NCBI GenBank assembly: GCA_016873615.1
Contig: VGWX01000007.1
Location: 1-54,148 of the forward strand
Source of the DNA: Nitrospira sp.
GTDB lineage: Bacteria; Nitrospirota; Thermodesulfovibrionia; Thermodesulfovibrionales; SM23-35
DNA length: 54,148 nt
Reading direction: 5' to 3'
The translations under genes and the position numbers were made by a program. Shown here piece by piece: positions 23,701-32,935 of the stretch (the first letter of the stretch is position 1; each line of letters begins with the position of its first letter). Below the pieces are notes generated by a model. It made no database searches and was not told where the DNA came from. It was given only the letters and a program-made list of their open reading frames with translations.

Positions 23701-26325
23701 TTAATTGAGAGTTGCCTTTTTTACTATTTCATGCAGAGATTCAAGGGCAGCATCCAGTTTTTCGATCTCCTTTGTCCCTCCCTGAGCCATTTCAGGTTTT
23801 CCTCCGCCTTTTCCACCGGCAAGCTTAGAGATGTTTTTGACTATCTCTCCGGCGCTGTATTTTTTTGCAAGATCCTGTGTTATCATGCAGACAATGGAAG
23901 CCTGGCTGTCAATAACAGAAGATAGAACAATAATGCCTGATTTCAGGCGGTCCCTGATATTATCTGCCAGCAGACGCAGTTCGTTCGGATTGAGACCGTC
24001 CTGGCGTATGTTAATTATCTTTACGCCATCAAGTTCCTGTGCATGTTTCAATGCGTCAGATATTATATCTCCGGAGAAGCCTGTTTTCAGTTTCTGAATT
24101 TCCTTTTCCAGTGATTTGGTATCCTGAATAAGTTTTTCTATCTTTTCGGCAGGTGATTCTGTTTTTAATAATCCTTTGATTTCATTTAGTTCCTGTTTCT
24201 TGCTGCGCAGATACTCAAGAGCGTTTTTACCGGAGAGAGCTTCAATCCTCCGTATGCCTGATGCAACGCTTCCTTCGGAAAGTATTATGCATATTCCGAT
24301 TTCGCCTGTAGACTTACAGTGCGTTCCGCCACACAGTTCTTTGCTGAAATCTCCCACAGAGACAACCCTGACAGTCTCACCATATTTTTCATCGAAGAGG
24401 GCAACTGCGCCTGATCTCGTTGCTTCTTTAATATTCATAATGTCGGTTCTCACAGCAAGATCTTCGAGTATCTTTTCGTTGATAATATCTTCAATAGCTT
24501 TTATTTCATTATCATGAACTGCATGGAAATGGGTGAAGTCGAACCTCAGTCTCTCAGGGTCCACCACTGAACCGGATTGTTTTACGTGGTCTCCGAGTGT
24601 CATTCTCAAAGCCTTGTGAAGAAGATGGGTGGCGGTATGATTCCTCATGGTGGATCTTCTGAGCGTTTCATCAACACTGCAGATTACCTTCTCACCCTTA
24701 GCAATTTTGCCCCTCTCTACTTTTATCCTGTGAACAATAACGTCAGGAGAAGGTTTTTTTGTATCAAGTACTCTGAGAAATACATTTTCTGATTCCATCG
24801 TACCTGTGTCGCCAACCTGTCCGCCTGATTCTCCATAGAAAGGTGTCCTGTCAAGAAATATATTCCCTTCATCGCCTTTTTTTAGTGTTTCAACAGGACT
24901 GCCTTCCATGAGCAATGCAATGACGGTAGCTTCAGCTTTGAATGTGTCGTATCCGGTAAATTCAGTTACGACTGAAAGTGTTACAGAGTCAGCTTTATGT
25001 TCACCGGAAGAGACGTCCGGCGCTTTTGATCTTTTGCGCTGCAATTCCATCTCTCTCTGAAAGGCGTCTTCATCGATTTTCAATCCGGCATCCATTGCGA
25101 TATCCCTTGCAAAATCAACAGGGAATCCATAGGTATCATATAATCTGAATACTTCCTCGCCGGGAATCATCCGGAGACCGTCTTTCCTTACTCTCGATAT
25201 GATTTCATCGAGCCTGTTCATGCCTGCATCAATCGTTCTGTAGAAATTTTCCTCTTCAATTTTAAGAAGCTTTTCGGTCCTGTCTCTTTCACCAATAATT
25301 TCAGGATATATACTGCCAATTACCCGATTGACAGAATCAGTTAATCTGTAAAGAGACGCCTCATGCATATTGAGGAGCTTTGCATGTCTTGCAGCCCTTC
25401 GTATTATTCTCCTCAGGACATAACCTCTTCCTTCGTTGGAAGGGACAAGACCTTCAGAAAGCATAAAAACAGTTGCCCGCATATGGTCGGCAATGACCCT
25501 CATGGACGTATCCTGATCATGTGATGTTCCGTACTGTATATGTGCGACGGAGGAGATATCTTTTATAATCGGCTCAAATAGGTCTGTATCAAAATTGGTT
25601 GTTTTTCCCTGGAGTACTGCGCTGATTCGTTCGAGCCCCATTCCTGTATCGATACTCGGTTTTGGAAGGGGCGTAAGGTCTCCGTTTTCATTCCGGTTAA
25701 ACTGCATGAAGACAAGGTTCCAGAGTTCAAGAAACCTGTCACAGTCGCATCCGACAGCGCAGTCAGGTTTGCCGCACCCTAAATGGCTGCCCTGGTCTAT
25801 GATTATTTCAGAACAGGGTCCGCATGGCCCTGTATCACCCATCTGCCAGAAATTATCTTTTGCGCCGAGCCTGACTATCTTTTCATCAGAAAGGCCGATC
25901 ATATCTGACCAGAGTTCTGCTGCTTCGTCATCCTGCTCATAGACAGAGACGTAGAGTTTATCCTTTGGCAGGTTGAAGCTGCCGGTTAAAAGTTCCCACC
26001 CGAAAAGTATCGCGTCTTTCTTGAAATAGTCACCAAAGGAGAAATTTCCGAGCATCTCAAAAAAGGTGTGATGCCGTGAAGTATGTCCGACGTTCTCAAG
26101 GTCACTATGCTTGCCTCCTGCCCTCATGCATTTCTGACAGGAAACCGCGCGGCTATAATTCCTTTTTTCCTCGCCTAAAAAAGTCTTTTTGAACTGGACC
26201 ATGCCCGCATTAACAAAGATCAGGGTAGGGTCATTCCATGGAATCAGAGGAGAGCTCTGAACGAATGTATGATCCCGGGATTTAAAATATTCTAAAAATG
26301 CGGCTCTTATTTCTGCGCTTGTCAT
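23701..26325 (-). CDS. alaS: Alanyl-tRNA synthetase
   Basis: 874 aa, full length for the family. Catalytic domain 1-~370 with NDPTLIFVNAGMVQFK, HTFFEMLGNFSFGDYF (motif 1/2) and a Cys-rich zinc-like insert DCAVGCDCDR. Editing domain: HTATHLLHKAL (~563) and CGGTHCKSTGEIG (~668) provide the metal ligands that clear Ser/Gly mischarging. C-terminal DHHA1 ends GGKGGGKPEMAQGG. Acts in the cytoplasm. Last gene of a minus-strand housekeeping row that also holds recA, pilT and recX; separated from the lipoprotein gene by 25 bp. Confidence 0.97.
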   Translation of the reverse strand: MTSAEIRAAFLEYFKSRDHTFVQSSPLIPWNDPTLIFVNAGMVQFKKTFLGEEKRNYSRAVSCQKCMRAGGKHSDLENVGHTSRHHTFFEMLGNFSFGDYFKKDAILFGWELLTGSFNLPKDKLYVSVYEQDDEAAELWSDMIGLSDEKIVRLGAKDNFWQMGDTGPCGPCSEIIIDQGSHLGCGKPDCAVGCDCDRFLELWNLVFMQFNRNENGDLTPLPKPSIDTGMGLERISAVLQGKTTNFDTDLFEPIIKDISSVAHIQYGTSHDQDTSMRVIADHMRATVFMLSEGLVPSNEGRGYVLRRIIRRAARHAKLLNMHEASLYRLTDSVNRVIGSIYPEIIGERDRTEKLLKIEEENFYRTIDAGMNRLDEIISRVRKDGLRMIPGEEVFRLYDTYGFPVDFARDIAMDAGLKIDEDAFQREMELQRKRSKAPDVSSGEHKADSVTLSVVTEFTGYDTFKAEATVIALLMEGSPVETLKKGDEGNIFLDRTPFYGESGGQVGDTGTMESENVFLRVLDTKKPSPDVIVHRIKVERGKIAKGEKVICSVDETLRRSTMRNHTATHLLHKALRMTLGDHVKQSGSVVDPERLRFDFTHFHAVHDNEIKAIEDIINEKILEDLAVRTDIMNIKEATRSGAVALFDEKYGETVRVVSVGDFSKELCGGTHCKSTGEIGICIILSEGSVASGIRRIEALSGKNALEYLRSKKQELNEIKGLLKTESPAEKIEKLIQDTKSLEKEIQKLKTGFSGDIISDALKHAQELDGVKIINIRQDGLNPNELRLLADNIRDRLKSGIIVLSSVIDSQASIVCMITQDLAKKYSAGEIVKNISKLAGGKGGGKPEMAQGGTKEIEKLDAALESLHEIVKKATLN

Positions 26326-26350
26326 TTTTTCTTCTTAATCAGATGAACAA

Positions 26351-26671
26351 TTATTTGATATAAATCAATTTGCCGTCATAGAAAAGAAGGATTTTGGTGC
26401 CGACAACGCCCAAAGTTCCAGCAGATGAATACATCCATTCTTCCCGTGACTTGCCTTCAAACGGGTCAAGGATTTTTATTGAATCAGGAGATCCCCATGC
26501 ATACCGTACCTGCTCGGGTTTCATTCCAAGATCAATCTGTGCTTTCCTTATATTGTCCTGTACGTTGGCAGGATAGGCTTTTATCTCCTCTTCTGTGTAT
26601 CTGACGGCCTTTGTACAACCGACCTGTAACAGGAAAGATAAAACTAAGACCAAAAGCAAGACTTTTTTCAT
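26351..26671 (-). CDS. BamE/SmpA-like lipoprotein
   Basis: 106 aa. Signal with lipobox LQVGC (Cys ~19). Residues 25-106 read as an SmpA/OmlA (BamE-like) fold: IRKAQIDLGMKPEQVRYAWG is the helix-turn pattern 'G-M-x-x-x-q-V-x-x-a-W-G', followed by a strand-rich EEWMYSS...ILLFYDGKLIYI. In E. coli BamE is part of the beta-barrel assembly machine; here a role in the envelope is inferred only. Four bases from recX, in the alaS-recA row. Confidence 0.75.
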   Translation of the reverse strand: MKKVLLLVLVLSFLLQVGCTKAVRYTEEEIKAYPANVQDNIRKAQIDLGMKPEQVRYAWGSPDSIKILDPFEGKSREEWMYSSAGTLGVVGTKILLFYDGKLIYIK

Positions 26672-26674
26672 TTT

Positions 26675-27142
26675 TTATTCCTCCTTGTTAGATATATTTT
26701 TTAATACATTCATAATTGTTTCTGCAGAGTATCCTCTCCTTAAAAGGAGATTATATAATCTTCGCTTTACAGTCTCTGAGGGATAATGATTCAAAGACTT
26801 GAGCTTTTTATCAGCAAATCTCAGGGCATTGTCAAAATCCTTATTTTCATCGTGATAAAATACCCCATCAACAATATCTCTGGGTATACCCCTGGTCTGC
26901 ATATATCTTTTTGCTCCGTTCCGGCTTAGCATTTTTGTTGTTAATGCCTCTCTTTTTAGCGCTTCAGCTAAGGCCATATCATCAATAAGTCCTATTTCCT
27001 TTAGTTGATTTATTGTCGAAGAAACCATGTTTTTTGTGATGCCCTTTTTTAACAATCGTTCTTCGAGTTCTTTTTCGCTTCTTCCCCTGTAGCTCAGCAG
27101 TTTCAGGGCATATTGCCTTGCTCTATTTGGAAAACCTTTCAA
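26675..27142 (-). CDS. recX: Regulatory protein RecX
   Basis: 155 aa. Three-helix tandem repeats typical of RecX: YALKLLSYRGRSEKELEERL opens repeat 1 and LRRGYSAETI ends the last. RecX caps RecA filaments and inhibits RecA. TTG start at 27142 overlaps the end of pilT by 20 bases, so translation is coupled. Unusually, pilT lies between recA and recX; these two are more often adjacent. Confidence 0.9.
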   Translation of the reverse strand: MKGFPNRARQYALKLLSYRGRSEKELEERLLKKGITKNMVSSTINQLKEIGLIDDMALAEALKREALTTKMLSRNGAKRYMQTRGIPRDIVDGVFYHDENKDFDNALRFADKKLKSLNHYPSETVKRRLYNLLLRRGYSAETIMNVLKNISNKEE

Positions 27143-28286
27143 TTTTCATCTTATCCTTATCATCGGGTTTATCATGCCTCATGGCGAGCTGCTCTTCGAG
27201 GGAAAGTTCACTTGTGGACTGAATACCCTTAACCTTAAGAACAAAATCGTCAGGATTTGTGGCTCTTCTCAAAGCCTCTTCGTAGGTAATGAGGCCTGAT
27301 TTATACAGGTTCAGGAGAGACTGATCAAAGGTCTGCATTCCATAGTGTATGGCTCCCTGTTCAATTACATCAGGAATCAACTTGGTCTTGTCCGGATCAA
27401 GGATGCAATCCTTTATGGTTGCCGTGGCTATCAGTACTTCAACGGCAGGAACCCTGCCTTTCCCGTCTGCCCTTGGCATAAGACGCATAGATATAATCCC
27501 TCTGAGCACTGACGACAACTGCATACGAACCTGCTTGTGCTGATATGGAGGGAAAACAGCAATAATCCTGTTTACCGTTTCGGTAGCATCTATAGTATGG
27601 AGGGTGCTTAAAACAAGGTGACCTGTTTCTGCAGCAACAAGGGATGTCTGAATTGTTTCAAAGTCACGCATTTCTCCAACAAGTATAATATCCGGGTCCT
27701 GCCTGAGGGCCTGTCTGAGGGCCTTGCTGAAGGATTCGGTATCGCTTCCTATCTCTCTCTGGTTTATAATGCTTTTCTTGTCCCTGTGAAGGTATTCTAT
27801 GGGGTCTTCGATAGTCATGATATGCTCGGTCCTCATGCTGTTCATTAAGTCTATCATCGCAGCAAGGGTTGTGGACTTTCCGCTACCGGTAGTCCCTGTA
27901 ACGATTATCAGCCCCCTCTGTTCCATAGAAAGTTTCTTTATAACCTCGGGAAGATACAACTCATCAATGGTAGGGATTTTTACAGGGATGACCCTGAAGA
28001 CAAGCCCTACTGTGCCCCTCTGCATAAACACATTGCATCTGTACCTTCCAAGCCCCGGGACGCTATAGGCAAGGTCCATGTCATTCTTCTTTTTGAATAT
28101 TTCAGCCTGACCCGGCGTCATGACAGCCAGTGCGATTTTCATCGCATCTTCGTGGGCGAGTTTTTTCTCTGAAGTAAGCGGTGTCAGCTCACCGAAAATC
28201 CTTAATACCGGCGGTGAACCGACTTTTATGTGAAGGTCAGAAGCCTGCAATGCGGATGCTTTTTTTAATAGTTCATTGATATCCAT
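27123..28286 (-). CDS. pilT: Type IV pilus retraction ATPase PilT
   Basis: 387 aa. N-terminal PAS-like domain (1-~100, LHIKVGSPPVLRIFGELTPL), then RecA-like ATPase: Walker A GTTGSGKSTT (~135), Asp box ITIEDPIEYLH, Walker B IILVGEMRDFET, His box GHLVLSTLHT. Family-typical C-terminal segment EEALRRATNPDDF. A ~25-residue charged tail follows (LAMRHDKPDDKDKMKIERF). Powers pilus disassembly at the inner membrane. No other pilus genes are in the window. Two bases after recA, so cotranscribed with it. Confidence 0.93.
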   Translation of the reverse strand: MDINELLKKASALQASDLHIKVGSPPVLRIFGELTPLTSEKKLAHEDAMKIALAVMTPGQAEIFKKKNDMDLAYSVPGLGRYRCNVFMQRGTVGLVFRVIPVKIPTIDELYLPEVIKKLSMEQRGLIIVTGTTGSGKSTTLAAMIDLMNSMRTEHIMTIEDPIEYLHRDKKSIINQREIGSDTESFSKALRQALRQDPDIILVGEMRDFETIQTSLVAAETGHLVLSTLHTIDATETVNRIIAVFPPYQHKQVRMQLSSVLRGIISMRLMPRADGKGRVPAVEVLIATATIKDCILDPDKTKLIPDVIEQGAIHYGMQTFDQSLLNLYKSGLITYEEALRRATNPDDFVLKVKGIQSTSELSLEEQLAMRHDKPDDKDKMKIERFSK

Positions 28287-28288
28287 AA

Positions 28289-29296
28289 CTACCTCCTTAG
28301 ATTAAAGGCCTCAATGATTTTATTCTCAATTTCTTTTGCGGTATCTGCATTGGCTTTTAAAAATTCCTTTACGTTTTCACGCCCCTGACCGATCCTGTTG
28401 CCTCCGTAACTGTACCAAGCGCCTGATTTTTCAATAATCGATTTTTCAACTCCAAGATCTACAAGTTCTCCAACCCTTGAAATTCCCTCATTGAAATATA
28501 TATCAAACTCAGCCTGCCTGAATGGTGGAGCTACCTTGTTCTTTACAACTTTAACCCTTACCCTTCCTCCTATAGTCTCCTGATTTTCTTTAAGGTTTTC
28601 TATCCTTCTTATATCCAGTCTCATGGAAGAGTAGAATTTCAGAGCATTTCCGCCTGTTGTTGTCTCAGGGCTGCCGAACATAACGCCTATCTTCATTCGT
28701 ATCTGATTGATAAAGATAACAGTTGTTAGAGACTTTGATATTGCTGCAGTGAGCTTTCTCAATGCCTGACTCATAAGCCTTGCCTGCAGTCCCGGCAGGG
28801 AATCACCCATCTCCCCCTCTATTTCTGCCCTTGGGACAAGCGCAGCAACCGAATCTATTGCTATTACATCTACAGCGCCGCTTCTGACAAGAACCTCAGT
28901 GACTTCAAGCGCCTGTTCACCTGTGTCCGGTTGTGAGACAAGGAGGTCTTCAATTTTAACTCCGAGTTTTTGGGCATAATTAACATCTAGCGCATGTTCT
29001 GCATCTATAAAAGCTGCTGCGCCACCGGCTGCCTGTGCCTGTGCAATAGCGCCTAACGCAAGGGTGGTTTTCCCTGATGATTCAGGACCGTATATTTCTA
29101 TGACCCTTCCTCTTGGAAAACCTCCTATTCCGGTTGCGATATCAAGCGTTAAGGAGCCTGTAGGTATAACCTGAATCCCTTCTGCGGTTCCTTCTGCGCC
29201 AAGACGCATAATTGAACCTTTTCCGAAACTTTTTTCGATCTGCGAGATAGCCATCTCAATAGCCCTGGTTTTGTCTGTTTTATCTTTATTCGTCAT
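28289..29296 (-). CDS. recA: Recombinase RecA
   Basis: 335 aa, normal length. Walker [10 protein letters not shown] (~67), Walker [12 protein letters not shown]1 loop [21 protein letters not shown]2 region with [28 protein letters not shown]. Strand exchange, recombination and SOS coprotease. Minus-strand row thpR-recA-pilT-recX. No clear LexA box was recognised upstream within the thpR gene or the 26-bp gap. Confidence 0.98.
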   Translation of the reverse strand: MTNKDKTDKTRAIEMAISQIEKSFGKGSIMRLGAEGTAEGIQVIPTGSLTLDIATGIGGFPRGRVIEIYGPESSGKTTLALGAIAQAQAAGGAAAFIDAEHALDVNYAQKLGVKIEDLLVSQPDTGEQALEVTEVLVRSGAVDVIAIDSVAALVPRAEIEGEMGDSLPGLQARLMSQALRKLTAAISKSLTTVIFINQIRMKIGVMFGSPETTTGGNALKFYSSMRLDIRRIENLKENQETIGGRVRVKVVKNKVAPPFRQAEFDIYFNEGISRVGELVDLGVEKSIIEKSGAWYSYGGNRIGQGRENVKEFLKANADTAKEIENKIIEAFNLRR

Positions 29297-29322
29297 CTTC
29301 CCTCCGTATTCTTATGACATTT

Positions 29323-29886
29323 TTATTTCATTAACGGAATATCATGCAGGCAGGTATACACTGCGCCTTTTGGTTTTAAATCACTCTTCATGAGTTTGAT
29401 ATGGTCGACATGCAATATTCCGAATTCCATGATTTTGTAATTATCAAATTCATTCACTATATTCACGACGCCTTTTGGAGAGCGAACCCTTCCAAGTGTA
29501 AGATGGGGGTTAAATTCCTTGTCTTCTTTCTGAAAGCCTAATAATGCCATTGCCTGTTCAATATCACCTTTCATTTTATTTAATGTCTCTGAACCGTCAA
29601 TCCCTGTCCATATTACCCGTGGATATTTCCTGTTTGGAAATATGCCTGTGCCATATATTCTAATATAAAACGGCTTATAAGACGATAGAATCTTTGATAG
29701 GGATTTACGGATATCAGGCAATAAAGCGTCAGTTGTGCTGCCAAGAAACTTAAGGGTGAGATGAACATTTTCCGGCGCTACCCATTTTATATCAGCATCG
29801 TGTTTTTGCATAATATCCAGCAGTTTCCCGACCTCCTTTTTTATGGGGTCAGACATTTCTATTGCTATAAAGCATCTGAGGTTCAT
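29323..29886 (-). CDS. thpR: RNA 2',3'-cyclic phosphodiesterase
   Basis: 187 aa. The two HxTx motifs of the 2H phosphoesterase family are HLTLKFLG (~42) and HLTLGRVR (~127). RCFIAIEMSD is the common start. Opens 2',3'-cyclic phosphates; formerly called 2'-5' RNA ligase. It begins seven bases after pgpA ends and precedes recA by 26 bp, an arrangement commonly found near recA. Confidence 0.93.
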   Translation of the reverse strand: MNLRCFIAIEMSDPIKKEVGKLLDIMQKHDADIKWVAPENVHLTLKFLGSTTDALLPDIRKSLSKILSSYKPFYIRIYGTGIFPNRKYPRVIWTGIDGSETLNKMKGDIEQAMALLGFQKEDKEFNPHLTLGRVRSPKGVVNIVNEFDNYKIMEFGILHVDHIKLMKSDLKPKGAVYTCLHDIPLMK

Positions 29887-29892
29887 GGCTTC

Positions 29893-30339
29893 TCAGTTGA
29901 TATAAACCCATATCTGTAAAATGAGATTTGCATATACAGCAGCCATAATATCATCTGCCATTATGCCTTTGCCTCCACTGAATGCAGTTTCGATTTTTCT
30001 GATCGGAAACGGTTTTAGTATATCGAAAACTCTGAATAAAAAAAAGGCTGCGACTGCATGACCCATGCTGAATGGAATAAAGAGTGTTGAAGAGAAATAT
30101 CCGCAGAACTCATCAATGACTATATGCCTGCTGTCTTTTTCATTCAGCATTCGTTCAGTATGCCCAGCAGAGATTATCCCGATTGGTATGATAAGGATCA
30201 ATATGATAACTTGCAAAAAATCAGATGGCTTCAGAAGAATGTATACTGCAAATGCAGCTAAAGTTCCAAAGGTGCCGGGTGCAAAAGGGATATATCCCGC
30301 AAAGCCGAGGGTAGCAATATATTTGTAAAGGATATTCAT
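29893..30339 (-). CDS. pgpA: Phosphatidylglycerophosphatase A
   Basis: 148 aa integral membrane protein. Family marks: GYIPFAPGTFGTLAA (~16-30), VIDEFCGYF (~75-83, acidic catalytic residues), FRVFDILKPFPIRKIE (~107) and MADDIMAAVYANL (~126). Dephosphorylates phosphatidylglycerol-phosphate to phosphatidylglycerol. In the same minus-strand row as thpR and recA. The CDP-alcohol transferase at 51922 is of the same lipid pathway class but appears to serve inositol lipids. Confidence 0.92.
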   Translation of the reverse strand: MNILYKYIATLGFAGYIPFAPGTFGTLAAFAVYILLKPSDFLQVIILILIIPIGIISAGHTERMLNEKDSRHIVIDEFCGYFSSTLFIPFSMGHAVAAFFLFRVFDILKPFPIRKIETAFSGGKGIMADDIMAAVYANLILQIWVYIN

Positions 30340-30369
30340 TTAATATATGTGTAACCTCTCTGCAACACT

Positions 30370-30789
30370 TTACTCCTGAATTATTTTACAGGAAAAGCCT
30401 ATCTTTGCAGCGCCCTCGAGGGTGGCCTTAACAGAGCAGTATTTGTTCATTGAAAGTTCAATCGCCTTTTTTACCGCTTCTTCAGAGATATTCCTTCCTT
30501 TTACAATAAACTCAAGGGTGATATGTGTAAATTTTTTCGGATATTCTTCTGCCTTTTCCCCTTTTACCCGTATCTCAAGGCCTGTCACTTCCTGCCTCTT
30601 CTTTTTAAGGATTGAGATAACATCCATTCCTGAACAACCGCCTGCCCCGAGAAGGAGCAGTTCCATCGGTCTTGGGCCGGTATTATGTCCGCCAACTGAG
30701 GGTTCGCCATCCATAACTAATGCATGGCCTGATGACGAATCCCCTACGAATTGAAGCCCTTTAACATAAGTTATCTTTGCATCTAACAT
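30370..30789 (-). CDS. OsmC-family peroxiredoxin-like protein
   Basis: 139 aa, single OsmC domain. The two redox Cys are in GAGGCSGMDVISIL (~52) and MNKYCSVKATL (~118). GGHNTGPRPMELLLLGAGGC is typical of the YhfA-type subgroup. Such proteins reduce organic hydroperoxides, although substrate for this subgroup is unsure. GGAGG precedes the ATG. First gene of the minus-strand row; pgpA follows 30 bp later. Confidence 0.88.
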   Translation of the reverse strand: MLDAKITYVKGLQFVGDSSSGHALVMDGEPSVGGHNTGPRPMELLLLGAGGCSGMDVISILKKKRQEVTGLEIRVKGEKAEEYPKKFTHITLEFIVKGRNISEEAVKKAIELSMNKYCSVKATLEGAAKIGFSCKIIQE

Positions 30790-30946
30790 TCAGAACCTCC
30801 TTTGAGCATAATTTATAAATCAGCGTTACTTTATTTGAGATAAATTCATTTGTCAATAAAACCTGTTGTTGTAAGCGAAGTTTTGTTTTTTATTGAAAGT
30901 ATTTTTTTAATAAACTATTATAAAAGATATTATATATAAGCATAAA

Positions 30947-30974
30947 TTGACATAAGCAGGAGTTATGATATGCT
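30947..30974 (+). promoter_or_regulatory. Sigma-70-type promoter of mobA
   Basis: -35 TTGACA (30947-30952), 16-bp spacer, -10 TATGCT (30969-30974). Transcription would start near 30981, giving a leader of only ~8 bases before the mobA ATG, which has no ribosome site at the usual distance. Possibly a near-leaderless message for the whole mobA-tatA-alr-mla run. Confidence 0.5.
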
Positions 30975-30988
30975 ATTGGTAATTACAA

Positions 30989-31576
30989 ATGGACGCCTTG
31001 ATTTTAGCCGGGGGTGAAAACAGGAGGATACCTTTTTTAAAAGGGTTTCTTGAGATAAACGGCACGAAGATTATTGAGTCGAATGTCAGACTTTTGAAAA
31101 GTATATTCAACAGGGTTCTGATAAGCACCAACAGCCCTGAACTCTATTTTTATCTCGGCGCTCTAATGGTTGGTGATATAATTAAACACAGAGGACCCAT
31201 GACAGGGATATATTCAGCGCTAAACGTTCCGGATGTCTCAGATGTTTTTGTAACCGCATGTGATATGCCTTTTATAAATGTTATACTTATACAACATATG
31301 ATTAATAAATGGGACAGAAAGTGGGATTCTGTAATACCTGTTTTCGATAACAGACCCCAGCCGCTTTTTGGCATTTATTCACAGAAAATTACCGGCAAAA
31401 TTGAGGATAGCATAAGGAAGGGGAGAAGGAGTTTGAGGGAATTACTGAAAAGAATAAATGTGCTGTATATAAAAGAAGAGGAGGTAAGAAGCATAGATAG
31501 GGAAGGAAAGTCTTTTGTGAATATAAATACTGTGGAAGATTTTAAGAGAGAAGGGGGTAAATTATGTTTGGTTTAG
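30989..31576 (+). CDS. mobA: Molybdenum cofactor guanylyltransferase
   Basis: 195 aa nucleotidyltransferase. The start MDALILAGGENRRI is the loop that binds GTP (LAGGxSxRM in E. coli). HRGPMTGIYSAL and VTACDMPFIN (Asp metal site) also fit MobA. It attaches GMP to molybdopterin for bis-MGD enzymes. tatA, needed to export folded cofactor proteins, begins within its last codons (13-base overlap), a sensible pairing. Atypical: the usual Lys in the P-loop region is replaced within ENRRIPFLKG, with Lys slightly further on. Confidence 0.88.
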   Translation: MDALILAGGENRRIPFLKGFLEINGTKIIESNVRLLKSIFNRVLISTNSPELYFYLGALMVGDIIKHRGPMTGIYSALNVPDVSDVFVTACDMPFINVILIQHMINKWDRKWDSVIPVFDNRPQPLFGIYSQKITGKIEDSIRKGRRSLRELLKRINVLYIKEEEVRSIDREGKSFVNINTVEDFKREGGKLCLV

Positions 31577-31782
31577 GGACACAGGAGTTAATTATTATCC
31601 TGATCATCATTGTTATTCTATTTGGTGCGACAAGGCTTCCCCAGATCGGAAGCGGTATCGGACAGGCTATCAAGAACTTTAAGAAGGGCGTGAAGGAGAG
31701 TGATGAAATCGATGTAACTCCGGATAAGGAATCATCCAAGCAGGCAAAAAAAGAAAAACTCGATAAAGAAGAAGGTGTTTAG
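31564..31782 (+). CDS. tatA: Sec-independent translocase subunit TatA
   Basis: 72 aa. MFGLGTQELIIILIIIVILFG is the membrane helix with the polar Glu; LPQIGSGIGQAIKNFKKGVKE is the FG-containing hinge and amphipathic helix. An acidic/basic tail follows. Forms the Tat export pore for folded proteins. Site AGAAGGGGG before the ATG. Overlaps mobA (13 bases) and alr (8 bases). No tatC in the window. Confidence 0.92.
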   Translation: MFGLGTQELIIILIIIVILFGATRLPQIGSGIGQAIKNFKKGVKESDEIDVTPDKESSKQAKKEKLDKEEGV

Positions 31783-32935
31783 AGGGCCTGTTGCAGAGAT
31801 CAGTTTATCTGCTATAGGGCAAAACCTTCAGGCTATAAGAAAGATTGTCAAAAACCGTCCGGTAATTGCTGTGGTAAAGGCTGATGCTTATGGTCACGGT
31901 GCGGTTGAAGTTTCAAAAAGACTCCTCAAAGAAGGAATCTCTTACCTTGCAGTTGCGTATATCAACGAAGCTGTTGAACTCAGGGACGCCGGCATCACTG
32001 TCCCTATAATTGTTCTATTTGACACGGAAGATGTTAAATCAATCTTTGATTTTAACCTCATGCCTGTTATCTGCGATATGGATAATGCCTTATCTCTATC
32101 ACGGGAATCAAAAAAAAGAAACATCCCTCTAAAGGTTCATGTTAAGGTTGACACCGGTATGGGAAGGATGGGATTGCATGGGAATCATATCATTACGGAT
32201 TTGATGAAGATATCAGACATGCATGGACTCGAAATAACAGGCATGTTAAGCCATTTTTCAGAAGCCGACCTCTCAGACAGGACTTATGCAAAAATTCAGC
32301 TTGAACGATTTAATGCAATAAAGGAAAAAATCTCTGAGAAATTAAAGAGAAGGATTTTTTCTCATATAGCGAACAGCGCAGCCATCCTGAGCTTTCAGGA
32401 AGCGCACCTCGATGCAGTAAGGCCAGGACTGATGCTTTATGGATATTCTCCCTTTAATTATGGAACAAATCCCCCCTTACCCCCCTTTGCTAAAGGGGGG
32501 CAGGGGGGGATTACTCATGGCATTAATCTTATTCCCGCGATGTCAATCAAAACCAGGATTCTTTGCATCAGAAATGTGCCTTCAGGTACGCCAATAAGTT
32601 ACGGCAGAACTTTCATTACAAAGAGACCGAGCAGGATAGGTGTGATTCCTTTAGGATATGCTGACGGATATAACAGACTGTTTTCGAATAATGCTGAAGT
32701 GCTTGTAAACAGAAGGCGTGCCCCTGTCGCAGGCAGGGTATGCATGGACCTGACCATGATTGACCTTACAGATGTCAAAGGCGCTAAAGAAAAAGATGAA
32801 GTAGTCATAATCGGCAGGCAGGGCAATGAATCAATAAAAGCTGAAGAGCTTGCATTTCGCTCAAATACAATATCGTATGAGATACTGACAACGCTTGGAA
32901 GCAGATCAAAGAGAACATATGTTGAGACCCATTGA
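31775..32935 (+). CDS. alr: Alanine racemase carrying an in-frame repeat-derived insert
   Basis: 386 aa from GTG 31775. The PLP lysine is in AVVKADAYGHGA (~35), the substrate/Tyr side in VPSGTPISYGRTF (~270) and RVCMDLTMIDL (~318). Makes D-Ala for peptidoglycan; the D,D-carboxypeptidase at 45626 trims such peptides. Residues ~232-246 (NPPLPPFAKGGQGGI) come from a 45-bp palindromic repeat (32468-32512), lying between LYGYSPFN and the LIPAMSIKTRIL strand, a surface loop region in alanine racemases. The insert keeps the frame. mlaE begins inside the last codons. Confidence 0.93.
   Translation: MFRGPVAEISLSAIGQNLQAIRKIVKNRPVIAVVKADAYGHGAVEVSKRLLKEGISYLAVAYINEAVELRDAGITVPIIVLFDTEDVKSIFDFNLMPVICDMDNALSLSRESKKRNIPLKVHVKVDTGMGRMGLHGNHIITDLMKISDMHGLEITGMLSHFSEADLSDRTYAKIQLERFNAIKEKISEKLKRRIFSHIANSAAILSFQEAHLDAVRPGLMLYGYSPFNYGTNPPLPPFAKGGQGGITHGINLIPAMSIKTRILCIRNVPSGTPISYGRTFITKRPSRIGVIPLGYADGYNRLFSNNAEVLVNRRRAPVAGRVCMDLTMIDLTDVKGAKEKDEVVIIGRQGNESIKAEELAFRSNTISYEILTTLGSRSKRTYVETH
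32468..32512. repeat. 45-bp palindromic repeat inside alr
   Basis: AATCCCCCCTTACCCCCC (32468-32485) and GGGGGGCAGGGGGGGATT (32495-32512) pair around TTTGCTAAA. Fifteen codons exactly, no stop in the used frame. Same family as 5976-6077. Confidence 0.9.
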
